Shown here: in pieces, positions 44,997-54,273 of the stretch
Layout of the letters: every line of letters begins with the position of its first letter
How positions within the stretch are numbered: position 1 is the stretch's first letter
Assembly (NCBI GenBank): GCA_030739735.1
Contig: JASLYQ010000001.1
Location: 95,633 to 159,632 of the forward strand
Source of the DNA: Alphaproteobacteria bacterium
GTDB taxonomy: Bacteria; Pseudomonadota; Alphaproteobacteria; UBA7887
Direction of reading: 5' to 3'
DNA length: 64,000 nt
The notes under the pieces: model-generated
The model's input: the letters and a program-made list of their open reading frames with translations, nothing else
What the model was told of the DNA's origin: nothing
The model's database searches: none
Made by a program: the position numbers and the translations under genes

Positions 44997-46340
44997 TCAA
45001 GGCTCGTCTGAACCCCTGCGTAAACGCCGTACCAACCGCCAAATCAGCAGTACTACCAGCGGCACGGACAGGCCCTGGGCCGTGGCCACGCTGAGTGGCA
45101 TGGCACTTTCGGGCAGGGCTTTGAAGAGTACGCCGAGCAGGCCGACCACGTAATAGCTGATCGCCGCCACCGAGAGCCCCTCCACGGTCTGTTGCAGGCG
45201 CAATTGTAGGCGCCCACGCCGGTTCATCGCCGCCAGGACGCCGCGATTCTGCTCCGAGACCTCCAGCTCGATGCGCGTGCGCAACAAGTTTGATGCACGC
45301 GCCAAATGCCGCGAGGCTTTCTCCAGGCGTTCCTGCACGGATTCGCAGGTGCGCACTGCTGGTGTCAGGCGGCGGCGCAGAAACGACCCGACGGGCTGTA
45401 TCCCCAGCTCGGCGCCGTCACCGTCGCCCTCGCGCAGCTCGTCGATGCGACGCTCAACCAGATCGTAATAGGCGCGGGTAGCGCTGAAGCGATAATTGGT
45501 GCCGTTGGCCAGACGCTCGATTTCGGCACCCAGAGCCAAGGCCTGATCGAGCATGGCACGCTGGCCCTGAGCGCCACCGGGCTCGTGCAGACGCTCCGTG
45601 AGCTCGGCCAAGCGCCGGTCGATAGCGCTGACCTCGGGCGCCGTCGAGCGAGCCAAGGGGAACCCGAGCAAGGCCAGCATGCGATAGGTTTCGATCTCGA
45701 TCAGCCGCTGCACCAGAAGGCCGCATCGGCCGCCGCTAAGCGCCTGGTCGTGTACCAGGATGCGACTAGCCCCGTCATGCAGGCAGAAGTTAGTCCACAC
45801 CTGGGCCGCGCCGTCGCCAACCCTGCCGCCCACCGCCTGTCCAAAGAGCGCCTCGATCTGATCGGGCATTGGCGACGGGACCTGGCGCGGCAACACCACC
45901 AGTGAGAGATTGGCCAGGGCCTCGCCGGGCAGGCCCGACAGCCATTCACCCGGCACGTAGCCGAGCGGCAGATCGGCAAAAGGCTGGTCGTAGGTCGCTG
46001 CGGCAATCGCCCCTTCGCGCACGAATGTCCAGGCGGCAAACTCCGTATGGCGCTCCCAGCGCAGCTTGAAGGCGCCGAGGTCGACCACGAACTGTTGCGC
46101 CCGATGGGCCGGCAGCGGCACGTCGAGGCTGTCGCAAAGAAATGCCAGATGAGCGCGCTCGTCAGCCGCCGCCGCCTCGCCCGAAACCATCACCAGATGG
46201 CTGACCTTGGCGGGAACCAAAAGTGGCAGGGGCGGACGCGCATGCACCTCACGGGCAAGCCGTATCCGCTCGGGATGCTCAGTCACGCCATCTTGATCTA
46301 TCGGCACGGGCTCAATCACTGTTGCAGCTCTCGCAATCAC
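44997..46340 (-). CDS. DUF3422 family protein
   Basis: A 447-residue protein from GTG 46340. The N-terminal LAREVHARPPLPLLVP and the C-terminal RRRLTPAVRTCESVQERLEKAS with two membrane helices (SYYVVGLLGVLFKALP and PLVVLLIWRLVRRL) are the DUF3422 pattern. The bulk is soluble and predicted helical near the end. Function unknown; the family is anchored in the inner membrane. It is divergent from tldD with 72 bases between. Confidence 0.85.
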   Translation of the reverse strand: MIARAATVIEPVPIDQDGVTEHPERIRLAREVHARPPLPLLVPAKVSHLVMVSGEAAAADERAHLAFLCDSLDVPLPAHRAQQFVVDLGAFKLRWERHTEFAAWTFVREGAIAAATYDQPFADLPLGYVPGEWLSGLPGEALANLSLVVLPRQVPSPMPDQIEALFGQAVGGRVGDGAAQVWTNFCLHDGASRILVHDQALSGGRCGLLVQRLIEIETYRMLALLGFPLARSTAPEVSAIDRRLAELTERLHEPGGAQGQRAMLDQALALGAEIERLANGTNYRFSATRAYYDLVERRIDELREGDGDGAELGIQPVGSFLRRRLTPAVRTCESVQERLEKASRHLARASNLLRTRIELEVSEQNRGVLAAMNRRGRLQLRLQQTVEGLSVAAISYYVVGLLGVLFKALPESAMPLSVATAQGLSVPLVVLLIWRLVRRLRRGSDEP

Positions 46341-46412
46341 TCATTTTGAGCGTTACATATAGAGCATGACCCGCTGCGGCGGCGCCTTCAAATTCGCGAT
46401 CGGAACGGAAGC

Positions 46413-47846
46413 ATGACCGATATTGCCAAGCTTGATTCCCTCTTCTTCGAGCGCACCGGCATGGATTCGAGACGCGTCGAGACCCTGGTCGGTGACGCGC
46501 TTTCAGGCGCAGACGACGGCGAGCTTTACCTGGAATACCGGCAAAGCGAGAGCTTCGCTTATGACGACAGCCGGCTCAAATCGGCGAGTTTCGACACCAC
46601 GCAAGGCTTCGGCCTGCGGGCAGTCTCGGGCGAAGCCACGGGCTACGGCCACGCCTCCGAGCTGAGCGAGGCCGCCATCACGCGCGCCGGCAAAACCGTC
46701 AAGAGCGTGCGCCACGGCATGGGCACCGTCGATGTGCGCCCACGGCCGACCAACCAGGAGCTCTATGAGCCCGACAATCCACTGCAAGGCGTTGATTTCA
46801 CGGCAAAGGTGAAGCTGCTGCAGGACATCGATTCCTACGCCCGTAACAAGGACAGGCGCGTCCGCCAGGTCATGGCCTCGCTCACCGGCAACTGGCAGGC
46901 GGTGGAGATCTTGCGCACCGACGGTGCCCGGGTCGGCGATATCCGCCCGCTGGTGCGCCTCTCGGTCTCGGTCGTGGTCGAGGACGGCAAGCGCAAGGAG
47001 AGCGGCAGCTACGGTTCGGGCGGGCGGCACGACTACACCTCCATGCTCGATGGCGCGACCTGGCGGCACCATGTCGACGAAGCCCTGCGCCAGGCCCTCA
47101 TTCTGATCGAAGCCGAGGCAGCGCCAGCCGGCGAGATGCCCGTGGTGCTGGGATCCGGCTGGCCGGGCATTCTGTTGCACGAGGCCATTGGCCACGGCCT
47201 CGAAGGCGACTTCAACCGCAAGGAGACGAGTGTCTTCTCTGGATTGATGGGCGCGCGTGTCGGCGCCCCTGGCGTCACCGTGATCGATGATGGCACCATC
47301 GCCGCCCGCCGCGGCTCTCTCAGCATAGACGACGAGGGCACGCCAACCCAGCGCACACCGCTGATAGAGGACGGGATACTGGTCGGCTACATGCACGACC
47401 GGCTCAACGCCCGCCTCATGGGGACGAAATCCACCGGTAACGGGCGCCGCCAGAGCTTCGCTCACCAACCCATGCCACGCATGCGCAACACCATCATGCT
47501 GGGCGGCGAAGACAATCCGGAAGATATTATCCGCGGCATCGACAAGGGTCTGTTCGCAGTCAATTTCGGCGGCGGCCAAGTCGATATCACCTCCGGCAAA
47601 TTTGTCTTCTCGGCCTCGGAGGCCTATCGCATTGAAGGCGGCAAGGTGGGCACACCGGTCAAGGGCGCAACATTGATCGGCACTGGCCACGAGGTGCTTA
47701 AGAACGTGCGCGCCATCGCCAACGACATGGAGCTCGATCCCGGCATCGGTACCTGTGGCAAGAACGGCCAGGGCGTGCCCGTGGGTGTCGGCCAGCCGAC
47801 CGTGCTGGTGGAAGGGCTGACGGTCGGCGGCACCGAGGCGGAATAG
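46413..47846 (+). CDS. tldD: Metalloprotease TldD
   Basis: A 477-residue TldD/PmbA-family protein. HEAIGHGLEGDFNRK near residue 256 supplies the HExxxH zinc site, and RNTIMLGGEDNPEDII and GGGQVDITSGKFVFSASEAYRIE the later family blocks. TldD partners with PmbA (TldE), present at 59550, to degrade unfolded peptides and mature microcin-type peptides or antitoxins. It is separate from pmbA by 12 kb, as is common. Confidence 0.95.
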   Translation: MTDIAKLDSLFFERTGMDSRRVETLVGDALSGADDGELYLEYRQSESFAYDDSRLKSASFDTTQGFGLRAVSGEATGYGHASELSEAAITRAGKTVKSVRHGMGTVDVRPRPTNQELYEPDNPLQGVDFTAKVKLLQDIDSYARNKDRRVRQVMASLTGNWQAVEILRTDGARVGDIRPLVRLSVSVVVEDGKRKESGSYGSGGRHDYTSMLDGATWRHHVDEALRQALILIEAEAAPAGEMPVVLGSGWPGILLHEAIGHGLEGDFNRKETSVFSGLMGARVGAPGVTVIDDGTIAARRGSLSIDDEGTPTQRTPLIEDGILVGYMHDRLNARLMGTKSTGNGRRQSFAHQPMPRMRNTIMLGGEDNPEDIIRGIDKGLFAVNFGGGQVDITSGKFVFSASEAYRIEGGKVGTPVKGATLIGTGHEVLKNVRAIANDMELDPGIGTCGKNGQGVPVGVGQPTVLVEGLTVGGTEAE

Positions 47847-48024
47847 ACCATGGCAGCACGGGATATCTTACGACAGCGGTTTGCGGCGTCGACCGTGGCG
47901 CGCTCGTCGTCGCGCGTCAGTCGCGAATAGTTGCAACATCGGCAACCAATTTGGCCGCTAGCCGGTGTCTCACACCACGATCAGACTTGCCGCCCGCTTA
48001 TCATGCAAGCCGCACGAAGAAGCC

Positions 48025-48333
48025 TTACGCAGGCGATAATATCTGGATAACGCGGTCGGCGAGCATGTCCTTAGTCTTGATGGCATAGGCCTTCATGTGA
48101 TCGGAAACGGCGTGCGCGCCCAGAGCCTCGGCGCTCTCCCACTTCTCGATTACCACGAAAGTATCCTTACCAAACTTAGTGTGCCAGCTGCCCATGTCAG
48201 GCGCATCGACCGTGGCACCGTATTCGATGCAGCCATCCTCGGCGTGCACGGCTGGCACGTTGGCCTTGAACAATGCCAGCACCGTATCGCGCAGGCCAGG
48301 CTTGGTGGTGATCACCGCGACCACATGAATCAT
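48025..48333 (-). CDS. Antibiotic biosynthesis monooxygenase (ABM)-domain protein
   Basis: A 102-residue dimeric ferredoxin-like fold protein: VVAVITTKPGLRDTVLALF, VHAEDGCIEYGATVD and TFVVIEKWESAEALGAH are the ABM/YgiN pattern. Members are quinol monooxygenases or heme-degrading enzymes; this short stand-alone kind is mostly uncharacterised. It is divergent from the enoyl-CoA hydratase gene (68 bases). Confidence 0.85.
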   Translation of the reverse strand: MIHVVAVITTKPGLRDTVLALFKANVPAVHAEDGCIEYGATVDAPDMGSWHTKFGKDTFVVIEKWESAEALGAHAVSDHMKAYAIKTKDMLADRVIQILSPA

Positions 48334-48401
48334 GCTCGTTCGCTCCCATTGCTCTATATGCTGTGCGCCTGTTTACACAGGAAGCGAGCCGGGAGGCAAT
48401 C

Positions 48402-49181
48402 ATGGCGAAGTACGAATTTCTCAGCGTGGAGCGCGACGGGCGCCTGACCATCGTCACCATCAACCGGCCAGAAGTTTACAACGCCCTGCATTCGCCGGCG
48501 CATGCCGAGTTTGATGCCGTATTCAACGACTTCGCCGCCGATCCCGAGCAATGGGTGGGAATCGTCACCGGCGCCGGCGACAAGGCATTCTCAGCCAGCA
48601 ATGACCTCAAATACCAGGCCGCGGGCGGGACGCGCCAGCGCGTCGCCTCAGGCTTCGCCGGCCTCACCAACCGCTTCGATCTCGACAAGCCGCTGATTGC
48701 CGCAGTCAACGGCTTCGCCATGGGCGGCGGCTTTGAGATCGCGCTGGCCTGCGACTTGATCATCGCAGCTGACAACGCGATCTTCGCACTGCCCGAACCC
48801 CATGTTGGGCTGGCCGCACTGGCCGGTGGCCTACACCGGCTGCCGCGCATCATTCCCCTCAAACACGCGCTGGGGATGATTCTTACCGGCCGCCACGTAC
48901 CGGCTGAGGAAGGCAAGACACTCGGCTTCGTCAACGAGGTGGTGCCGCAAGCCGAGCTGATGGACGCGGCCAAGCGCTGGGCCAATCTGATCCTCGAATG
49001 TTCGCCGATGTCGGTGCGCGCCTCTAAGCAGGCCATCTACCAGGGCTTCGACAAGCCAACACTGGAAGAAGCCATCAATACCGTCTACCCGGCCGTACAA
49101 GTGCTCTACGACAGTGCCGATTTCGTCGAAGGCCCGAAGGCGTTCGCTGAGAAGCGTCCGCCCCAGTGGACTGGTAGCTAG
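48402..49181 (+). CDS. Enoyl-CoA hydratase/isomerase (crotonase) family protein
   Basis: A 259-residue protein from ATG 48402 with GGGAGG upstream. AVNGFAMGGGFEIALACDLIIAADNA is the oxyanion-hole block and FALPEPHVGLAALAGG contains the Glu expected at the second catalytic position. SNDLKY replaces the usual ADLKE near residue 75, so the first catalytic Glu is not in the standard place and activity may be of the CaiD/carnitinyl type. A CoA-dependent catabolic role is likely. Confidence 0.88.
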   Translation: MAKYEFLSVERDGRLTIVTINRPEVYNALHSPAHAEFDAVFNDFAADPEQWVGIVTGAGDKAFSASNDLKYQAAGGTRQRVASGFAGLTNRFDLDKPLIAAVNGFAMGGGFEIALACDLIIAADNAIFALPEPHVGLAALAGGLHRLPRIIPLKHALGMILTGRHVPAEEGKTLGFVNEVVPQAELMDAAKRWANLILECSPMSVRASKQAIYQGFDKPTLEEAINTVYPAVQVLYDSADFVEGPKAFAEKRPPQWTGS

Positions 49182-49643
49182 CAAATAAAGTTCCACGCAA
49201 AGACTTACACTCTCCACGTCTCCGTGTGCCAAAGCAGACGGTGCGGTCTTCTCGAACGGCGGCGGGAGGTGCTGCGAGGATGGACAGACGTGCCTTCTCA
49301 CATCGGTCTACACTCGCGTTATCAGTGGAATTCTCTGCGCCCTCTGCACGCCCAGGCGGTGCAGCTTCGCCAAGAAGCGGCTCAAAGTGATACTTTTCAA
49401 GCTGCTGATCTAACAATCACGGAGCAAAAATCTAAACCCGAAGCCGAGCCACCCAACTACTAGGGTGATCAACCGCGCCGCGACGATAGCTCCATGATTG
49501 GGATGTCCTCTCTGGCAATGGCTCGGGTATTGTGGCTCAGAATGGTGAGCGATCAGCTCTGTAGCGGCAAGCACGGTTTTGGCTATGCGGGTGAAGCACT
49601 GAGAATACGTTACTCGTTGGGGCAGTCTAGCCGGGCAGTCTGG
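49182..49643. other. Intergenic gap, no recognisable gene
   Basis: About 460 bases between the hydratase gene and the 3' end of gshA, which converge. Three short ORFs cross it (for example 49224-49463) but none has a motif, ribosome-binding site or coding-like third-base bias. No hairpin with a T-tract was seen. Confidence 0.3.
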
Positions 49644-51002
49644 TCAGTACGAGAATTCCTCGAACACCGGATCAACCTTGCCGGCCCACCGTCCGTGATA
49701 GGCTTCCAGCATATGCTCGGCCGGGGTGCCAGAGACGAGCACGCCGTCGAGGAAGGTAAGGAAGCCGCGCTCGTCGTCGCCTCCCTTATCGAGACAACCG
49801 CGAGCCCGCAAACCACGCCGCGCGATGTCGAGAACGTCCTTGGCGATCTCGCGCAGGGTGCGGCCGTCGATCTCGGCATCGAGCGCCCGTGTGGCGGCGT
49901 CCGCGCGCAGTGCTATAATGTCCAGATAAGACCACTCGCGCACTAATTGTTTTGCCTCGTCGAGCGCACCAACATCGTAGAGTAGGCCAACCCAGAGCGC
50001 GGGAAGGGCGCAGAGGCTGCGCCAGGCCCCCCCGTCGGCGCCACGCATTTCGAGAAACTGCTTCAGGCGCACGTCGGTAAAGATAGTCGTGAGATGGCTC
50101 TCCCAGTCGGCGAGCGTCGGCCGCTCGTCGGGCATGGCCAGTAGCTTGCCGTCGAGGAAGTCACGGAAGGACTGGCCCGAGGTGTCAATATATCGGCCCT
50201 CACGGGTGACAAAATACATCGGCACGTCAAGCGCGTAGTCCACATAGGCCTCGAAGCCCATGCCCGACTGAAAGACAAAGGCGGGTGCGCCGCAGCGGTC
50301 GGGATCAGTGTCGTTCCAGATATGGGCGCGGTAGCTGAGATATCCGTTAGGTGCACCATCAACGAATGGCGAGTTAGCGAACAATGCGGTAGCCAGCGGC
50401 TGCAACGCGAGAGAGACGCGAAACTTGCTCACCATGTCAGATTCGCTCTCAAAATCGAGGTTGGTTTGCACCGTGCAGGTGCGCAGCATCATGTCGAGTC
50501 CCAGCGTGCCTTTGGTCGGCATATAGGCGCGCATGATATCGTAGCGTGCCTTAGGCATCACCGGCATGTCCTCACGCCGCCATTTGGGTTGGATGCCGAT
50601 GCCGAGAAAGCCGAGCCCCAGCTCGTCGCTGACCTCGCGCACTTGGTCAAGATGGCTGTTCACCTCCTCGCAGGTTTGATGCACGGTGGCCAGCGGCGCA
50701 CCAGAGAGTTCGAGCTGGCCGCCCGGCTCGAGCGTGATCGACTGGTTCTCGCGGGCCAGCGCAATAGGCCTGCCGGCCTCCAGCACCGGCGCCCAGCCAA
50801 AGCGTTGCAGGCCTTCGAGCAAGGCACGAATGCCACGCTCGCCGTCATAGGGCACAGGCGTGAGGTCGTCGGTGCGATAGCCGATTTTTTCGTGCTCGGT
50901 GCCGATGCGCCAGTCCGCGCGTGGTTTGCAGCCTTCTTCCAGATAGGCCACCAGTTCGCGTGCGCTGGATATGGGAGCGGCAAGGGTCTCTTGAACGGCC
51001 AT
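49644..51002 (-). CDS. gshA: Glutamate-cysteine ligase (plant/alphaproteobacterial type)
   Basis: A 452-residue ligase. RIGTEHEKIGYR at residue 37, ENQSITLEPGGQLELSGAPL near 93 (metal- and glutamate-binding Glu residues) and MLRTCTVQTNLDF near 172 are the plant-type GCL signatures. It makes gamma-glutamylcysteine, the first step of glutathione synthesis, which the GSTs and maybe the Kef-like antiporter in this window rely on. It follows rsmE by 31 bases on the same strand. Confidence 0.95.
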   Translation of the reverse strand: MAVQETLAAPISSARELVAYLEEGCKPRADWRIGTEHEKIGYRTDDLTPVPYDGERGIRALLEGLQRFGWAPVLEAGRPIALARENQSITLEPGGQLELSGAPLATVHQTCEEVNSHLDQVREVSDELGLGFLGIGIQPKWRREDMPVMPKARYDIMRAYMPTKGTLGLDMMLRTCTVQTNLDFESESDMVSKFRVSLALQPLATALFANSPFVDGAPNGYLSYRAHIWNDTDPDRCGAPAFVFQSGMGFEAYVDYALDVPMYFVTREGRYIDTSGQSFRDFLDGKLLAMPDERPTLADWESHLTTIFTDVRLKQFLEMRGADGGAWRSLCALPALWVGLLYDVGALDEAKQLVREWSYLDIIALRADAATRALDAEIDGRTLREIAKDVLDIARRGLRARGCLDKGGDDERGFLTFLDGVLVSGTPAEHMLEAYHGRWAGKVDPVFEEFSY

Positions 51003-51033
51003 AGAAACTCCGGCGGCGCGGGCGTAGGCCTGT

Positions 51034-51792
51034 CTATAAAGGCAAATTCGTACTCTGTCGCGCGCAATCGTCGCGCCAGTCCCCCGCCACGGCCTGCCAC
51101 AGGGTAAGCAGGCTCACGGCAGCAGTATCAGCGCGCAGAATGCGCGGGCCAAGCGATGTCGCGAGGGCCCCGTCGTGGGCGACAAGCGCGGCACGCTCAT
51201 CCTCGGCAAAGCCACCTTCGGGGCCGATCAACAAGGTTGCTGGGCCGGGTCCGGCCTCGTCGAAGGTATCGCAAGCATTGGCACCGCCCTGCTCGTCGGC
51301 CCAGAAAAGACGCCCGCAGCCAGCGAGAAAAGCATCGAAGCGGACCGGAGCAACGACTTCGGGCAGGCTGAGGCGCCCGCATTGCTCCGCCGCCTCGATG
51401 GCATTGGCACGCAGGCGCTCAACATTGACCCGCGCCGGACCTGTATGGCGAGTCAGGACCGGAATCAGGCGCACCGCACCCAACTCACAGGCTTTCTGCA
51501 CCAGATAGTCGAGGCGCAGACGCTTGACAGGCGCGAAGGCAAGTATCGGGTCGGTCTCGAAGACCTGCGGGCGTATACACGTTTCGACTAGCAGGCGGCA
51601 GCTGCCGCGCCCTTCGGTAGCAATACGGGCCTGCCATTCGCCGTCACGGCCGTTGAACAGTGCCACCTGGTCGCCATCGCCAAGACGCATCACCCGGCGC
51701 AGGTAATGGGCCTGTGGCGGACTGGCAACACGCTCACAACCAGCGACCAAAGGGTCATCGACGTAGAGGCGAACCTTGACGCGAGCGGACAT
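51034..51792 (-). CDS. rsmE: 16S rRNA (uracil-1498-N3)-methyltransferase
   Basis: A 252-residue SPOUT methyltransferase. The N-terminal PUA-like domain has HYLRRVMRLGDGD, and the C-terminal knot has RLIPVLTRHT and the SAM-binding LLIGPEGGFAEDE, with LGPRILRADTAAVSLL at the end. It methylates U1498 in the 30S subunit. Coupled with gshA in a common alphaproteobacterial arrangement; divergent from ubiA. Confidence 0.95.
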   Translation of the reverse strand: MSARVKVRLYVDDPLVAGCERVASPPQAHYLRRVMRLGDGDQVALFNGRDGEWQARIATEGRGSCRLLVETCIRPQVFETDPILAFAPVKRLRLDYLVQKACELGAVRLIPVLTRHTGPARVNVERLRANAIEAAEQCGRLSLPEVVAPVRFDAFLAGCGRLFWADEQGGANACDTFDEAGPGPATLLIGPEGGFAEDERAALVAHDGALATSLGPRILRADTAAVSLLTLWQAVAGDWRDDCARQSTNLPL

Positions 51793-51834
51793 CGGGTGAG
51801 TCTATACCGGCGAGAGTGACGAAAGCGAGCAAGC

Positions 51835-52710
51835 ATGGCCGATACCCAGGCAGAGGCTCCCAGGCTGAGCACCTTGCAGGCCTATGCGCGTCTGGCGCGG
51901 TTGCAGGCGCCGGCCGGCTTTATGCTGCTGATGTGGCCGTGCTGGTGGGCGGTGGCCCTGGCCGGGCCACAGGCCTGGCAGACGGTACGGCTGGTCGTGC
52001 TGTTTTTCCTCGGCGCCCTGGTGATGCGCGCCGCGGGTTGTGTCTGGAACGATATTATCGATCGCGACTTCGATGCCCGTGTTGCCCGCACGCGCGACCG
52101 CCCGATTGCATCCGGGCGCATTTCCGTCCGCCAAGGTCTTGTTTTCATGATAGGATTGGCGTTAATCGGCCTTGCCGTGCTACTCACCATGGGGACCACC
52201 GCCATTGTCGTCGGGGTAGCTTCCCTAGCCCTGATCTTGCCCTATCCTTTGATGAAACGCATCACCTGGTGGCCCCAGGCCTGGCTCGGCGTCACCTTCA
52301 ACTGGGGGGCGCTGGTGGGTTGGGCCGCGGCCACGGGAAGCCTGGCCCCGACGGCCCTGGCAATGTATGCCGCCGGCATCGCCTGGACCCTCGGCTATGA
52401 CACCATCTACGCGCATCAGGACAAGGCCGACGACACCCTCATCGGGGTCAAGTCCTCGGCGCGCCGACTCGGCCCGCACACCGGGCCGGCGTTGTGGCTG
52501 TTCTATGCGCTGACGATCGCTGGCTTGGCGGTCGCCGCGGCGCTGGCCGAAGCCGCTTGGCCCGCTTATCTCGGCATCGCGCTCGGCGCCAGCCAGCTCG
52601 CCTGGCAGATCGCCACACTTGATACCGAGGACGCCGCCAACTGCTGGCTGCGTTTCCGCAGCAACAGCGTTTTCGCAGCCTTGGTATTCCTGGGCTTCTT
52701 GGCCGCGTAG
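51835..52710 (+). CDS. ubiA: 4-hydroxybenzoate polyprenyltransferase
   Basis: A 291-residue membrane enzyme with about nine helices. NDIIDRDFDARVARTRDRPIASG is the first Asp-rich motif (residues 64-86) and YDTIYAHQDKADDTLIGVKS the second, both binding Mg-prenyl diphosphate. It prenylates 4-hydroxybenzoate in ubiquinone synthesis. It is divergent from rsmE, with only 42 bases between the two starts. A UbiD-type decarboxylase occurs at 57006. Confidence 0.95.
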   Translation: MADTQAEAPRLSTLQAYARLARLQAPAGFMLLMWPCWWAVALAGPQAWQTVRLVVLFFLGALVMRAAGCVWNDIIDRDFDARVARTRDRPIASGRISVRQGLVFMIGLALIGLAVLLTMGTTAIVVGVASLALILPYPLMKRITWWPQAWLGVTFNWGALVGWAAATGSLAPTALAMYAAGIAWTLGYDTIYAHQDKADDTLIGVKSSARRLGPHTGPALWLFYALTIAGLAVAAALAEAAWPAYLGIALGASQLAWQIATLDTEDAANCWLRFRSNSVFAALVFLGFLAA

Positions 52711-52750
52711 ACTCGGGACATAGGTTGGGCGCGGCCTCGTCTTGTGCAAT

Positions 52751-52984
52751 ATGGCTTGGCTCTGTGCCACGATCCTGACTGGCTTTGCGCTGCTATTGAT
52801 CGCGGCGGCGGACGTGCACACGCCGCCCGACAGCACTAAGGCGCTCGCTTGTGCCAATTGTGTGTCCGAGCATAAACCGGCGCATCACAAATTCTCGTGC
52901 CCCGCTTGCATGTCACCGGCTGAACTCGGCGCGCTGCTTGCCATGCTAGTGGACCCACGCACCACATTGCCCGCAGCTTGTTAG
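52751..52984 (+). CDS. Small exported or membrane-anchored protein with two CxxC pairs
   Basis: A 77-residue ORF from ATG 52751 (a TTG lies three codons earlier). A hydrophobic N-terminus (LCATILTGFALLLIAAA) may be a signal or anchor; it is followed by CANC and CPAC pairs 15 residues apart, separated by a His-rich segment (EHKPAHHKF), a metal-binding look. No family recognised. A DUF411 copper-linked protein gene follows about 80 bases later, which fits a metal-handling pair, by inference only. Confidence 0.4.
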   Translation: MAWLCATILTGFALLLIAAADVHTPPDSTKALACANCVSEHKPAHHKFSCPACMSPAELGALLAMLVDPRTTLPAAC

Positions 52985-53066
52985 CCATGGCAAGGCCTGG
53001 GCCGCATGATCGGTATCGTCCGCATCGCCTGAGTCTGCTATGCTTCAGTTAAAAGGAGCTTCAGCT

Positions 53067-53501
53067 ATGAGACTGCTGTCTTTCCTAGTAGCGGTCATGA
53101 TTTCCGCTCAGGCATCGGCTGCTTTCGCCCAGAACAAGCCTGAGGCAGTGGTCTACAAGGGGCCCAATTGCGACTGCTGTACGGGCTATGCGGCGCATCT
53201 GCAGGCGGCGGGTTATGCTGTCACGTTGTATGACCACGACGACATGGCCGCAGTGAAACGCCATTTTGGCGTGCCCGAAAACCTCGAATCCTGCCATACG
53301 GTGCTTATCGAAGGCTATGTAGTGGAGGGCCATGTGCCGCTAACAACGGTGGCACAGCTGCTGGAGGAGCGCCCCAACCTGATCGGCATCGCATTGCCGG
53401 GCATGCCCATCGGCACCCCCGGCATGGAGGGGCCGAAGTCCGAGCCCTTCGTCACCCTCGGCTTCAACGCGGATGGCATCGCTATCTACCAGGTAGACTG
53501 A
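53067..53501 (+). CDS. DUF411 family periplasmic metal-binding-type protein
   Basis: A 144-residue protein from ATG 53067, with AAGGAG upstream. A signal peptide (ending SAAFAQ) precedes the DUF411 core VYKGPNCDCCTGYAAHL, LESCHTVLIEGYVVEGHVP and LPGMPIGTPGME. The family is linked with copper resistance gene sets; the Cys-x-Cys-Cys and Cys-His pairs could bind copper in the periplasm. It overlaps the next gene by one base (TGATG). Confidence 0.85.
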   Translation: MRLLSFLVAVMISAQASAAFAQNKPEAVVYKGPNCDCCTGYAAHLQAAGYAVTLYDHDDMAAVKRHFGVPENLESCHTVLIEGYVVEGHVPLTTVAQLLEERPNLIGIALPGMPIGTPGMEGPKSEPFVTLGFNADGIAIYQVD

Positions 53502-54265
53502 TGCACCGGGATGCTATCGAAGCCCTGCTCGCCGTGCGCCGGGACAATGTGCCGGCGGCGAGTTTTGCGGAACTCTCTGGCCTCGACGAAGCCTATGCCA
53601 TCCAAGATGCGCTAGTTGCTGCGATGGGCCACAAGCGCATCGGTTGGAAGATCGGCTGCACCAGCCGCATGGCTCAGGAGATGTCCAACACGGACGAGCC
53701 GTTCTATGGCCGTATGTTCGCCCATTCGACCTTCACCAGCCCGGCCACGCTTGCCATGACGCCGCTGTTTGCGCCCATCGTCGAACCCGAAATTGCGTTT
53801 CGCCTCGCCCACGATCTGGGACCGGAGAGTGCACCTTATGACGCGTCGGAGGTATTGGATGCCGTCGCCACGTTGGCTCCGGCGATCGAGATCGTTGATT
53901 GCCGCTATGGGAGCGGCTGGCCCATCGGCATCCATCCAACGGTTGTCGACAACGGGGTCCATGCCGCCTTCGTCATGGGCGAAGAGGTGAGTGATTGGCG
54001 TGCCATCGACCGGCCTGGTATTGCCGTATCGGTCGTCGTAAACGGCAAGACCGTTACAGAAGGCTGCGGCGCCAATGCCCTTGAGGATCCCTTAAATGCG
54101 CTCGTCTGGCTCGCCAATGCCGCCACCTCGCGCGGCCATCGCCTGGCGGCCGGCGAGGTAATCACAACCGGCAACGCGGCCAAGCAGGCCGTATTTGCAA
54201 CCCAGGCCGACAGCGCCGTAGCAAGCTTCGCCGAACTTGGCGACGTCCGCATCGACTTCGCATAG
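53501..54265 (+). CDS. 2-keto-4-pentenoate hydratase-like protein (FAH superfamily)
   Basis: A 254-residue protein. GWKIGCTSRMAQEM, IVEPEIAFRLAHDL (metal-binding Glu pair) and AIEIVDCRY are the MhpD-like marks, the same as in the paralogue at 15351. Substrate unknown. It is coupled to the DUF411 gene upstream and followed 8 bases later by the phytanoyl-CoA dioxygenase-like gene, suggesting an operon of accessory catabolism. Confidence 0.82.
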   Translation: MHRDAIEALLAVRRDNVPAASFAELSGLDEAYAIQDALVAAMGHKRIGWKIGCTSRMAQEMSNTDEPFYGRMFAHSTFTSPATLAMTPLFAPIVEPEIAFRLAHDLGPESAPYDASEVLDAVATLAPAIEIVDCRYGSGWPIGIHPTVVDNGVHAAFVMGEEVSDWRAIDRPGIAVSVVVNGKTVTEGCGANALEDPLNALVWLANAATSRGHRLAAGEVITTGNAAKQAVFATQADSAVASFAELGDVRIDFA

Positions 54266-54273
54266 GGAAACCC

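Noticed and set aside
46503..47690. A 395-codon open frame on the minus strand
   Set aside because: It is antisense to tldD, which carries clear HExxxH and family blocks; the open frame is a by-product of high GC at third positions.
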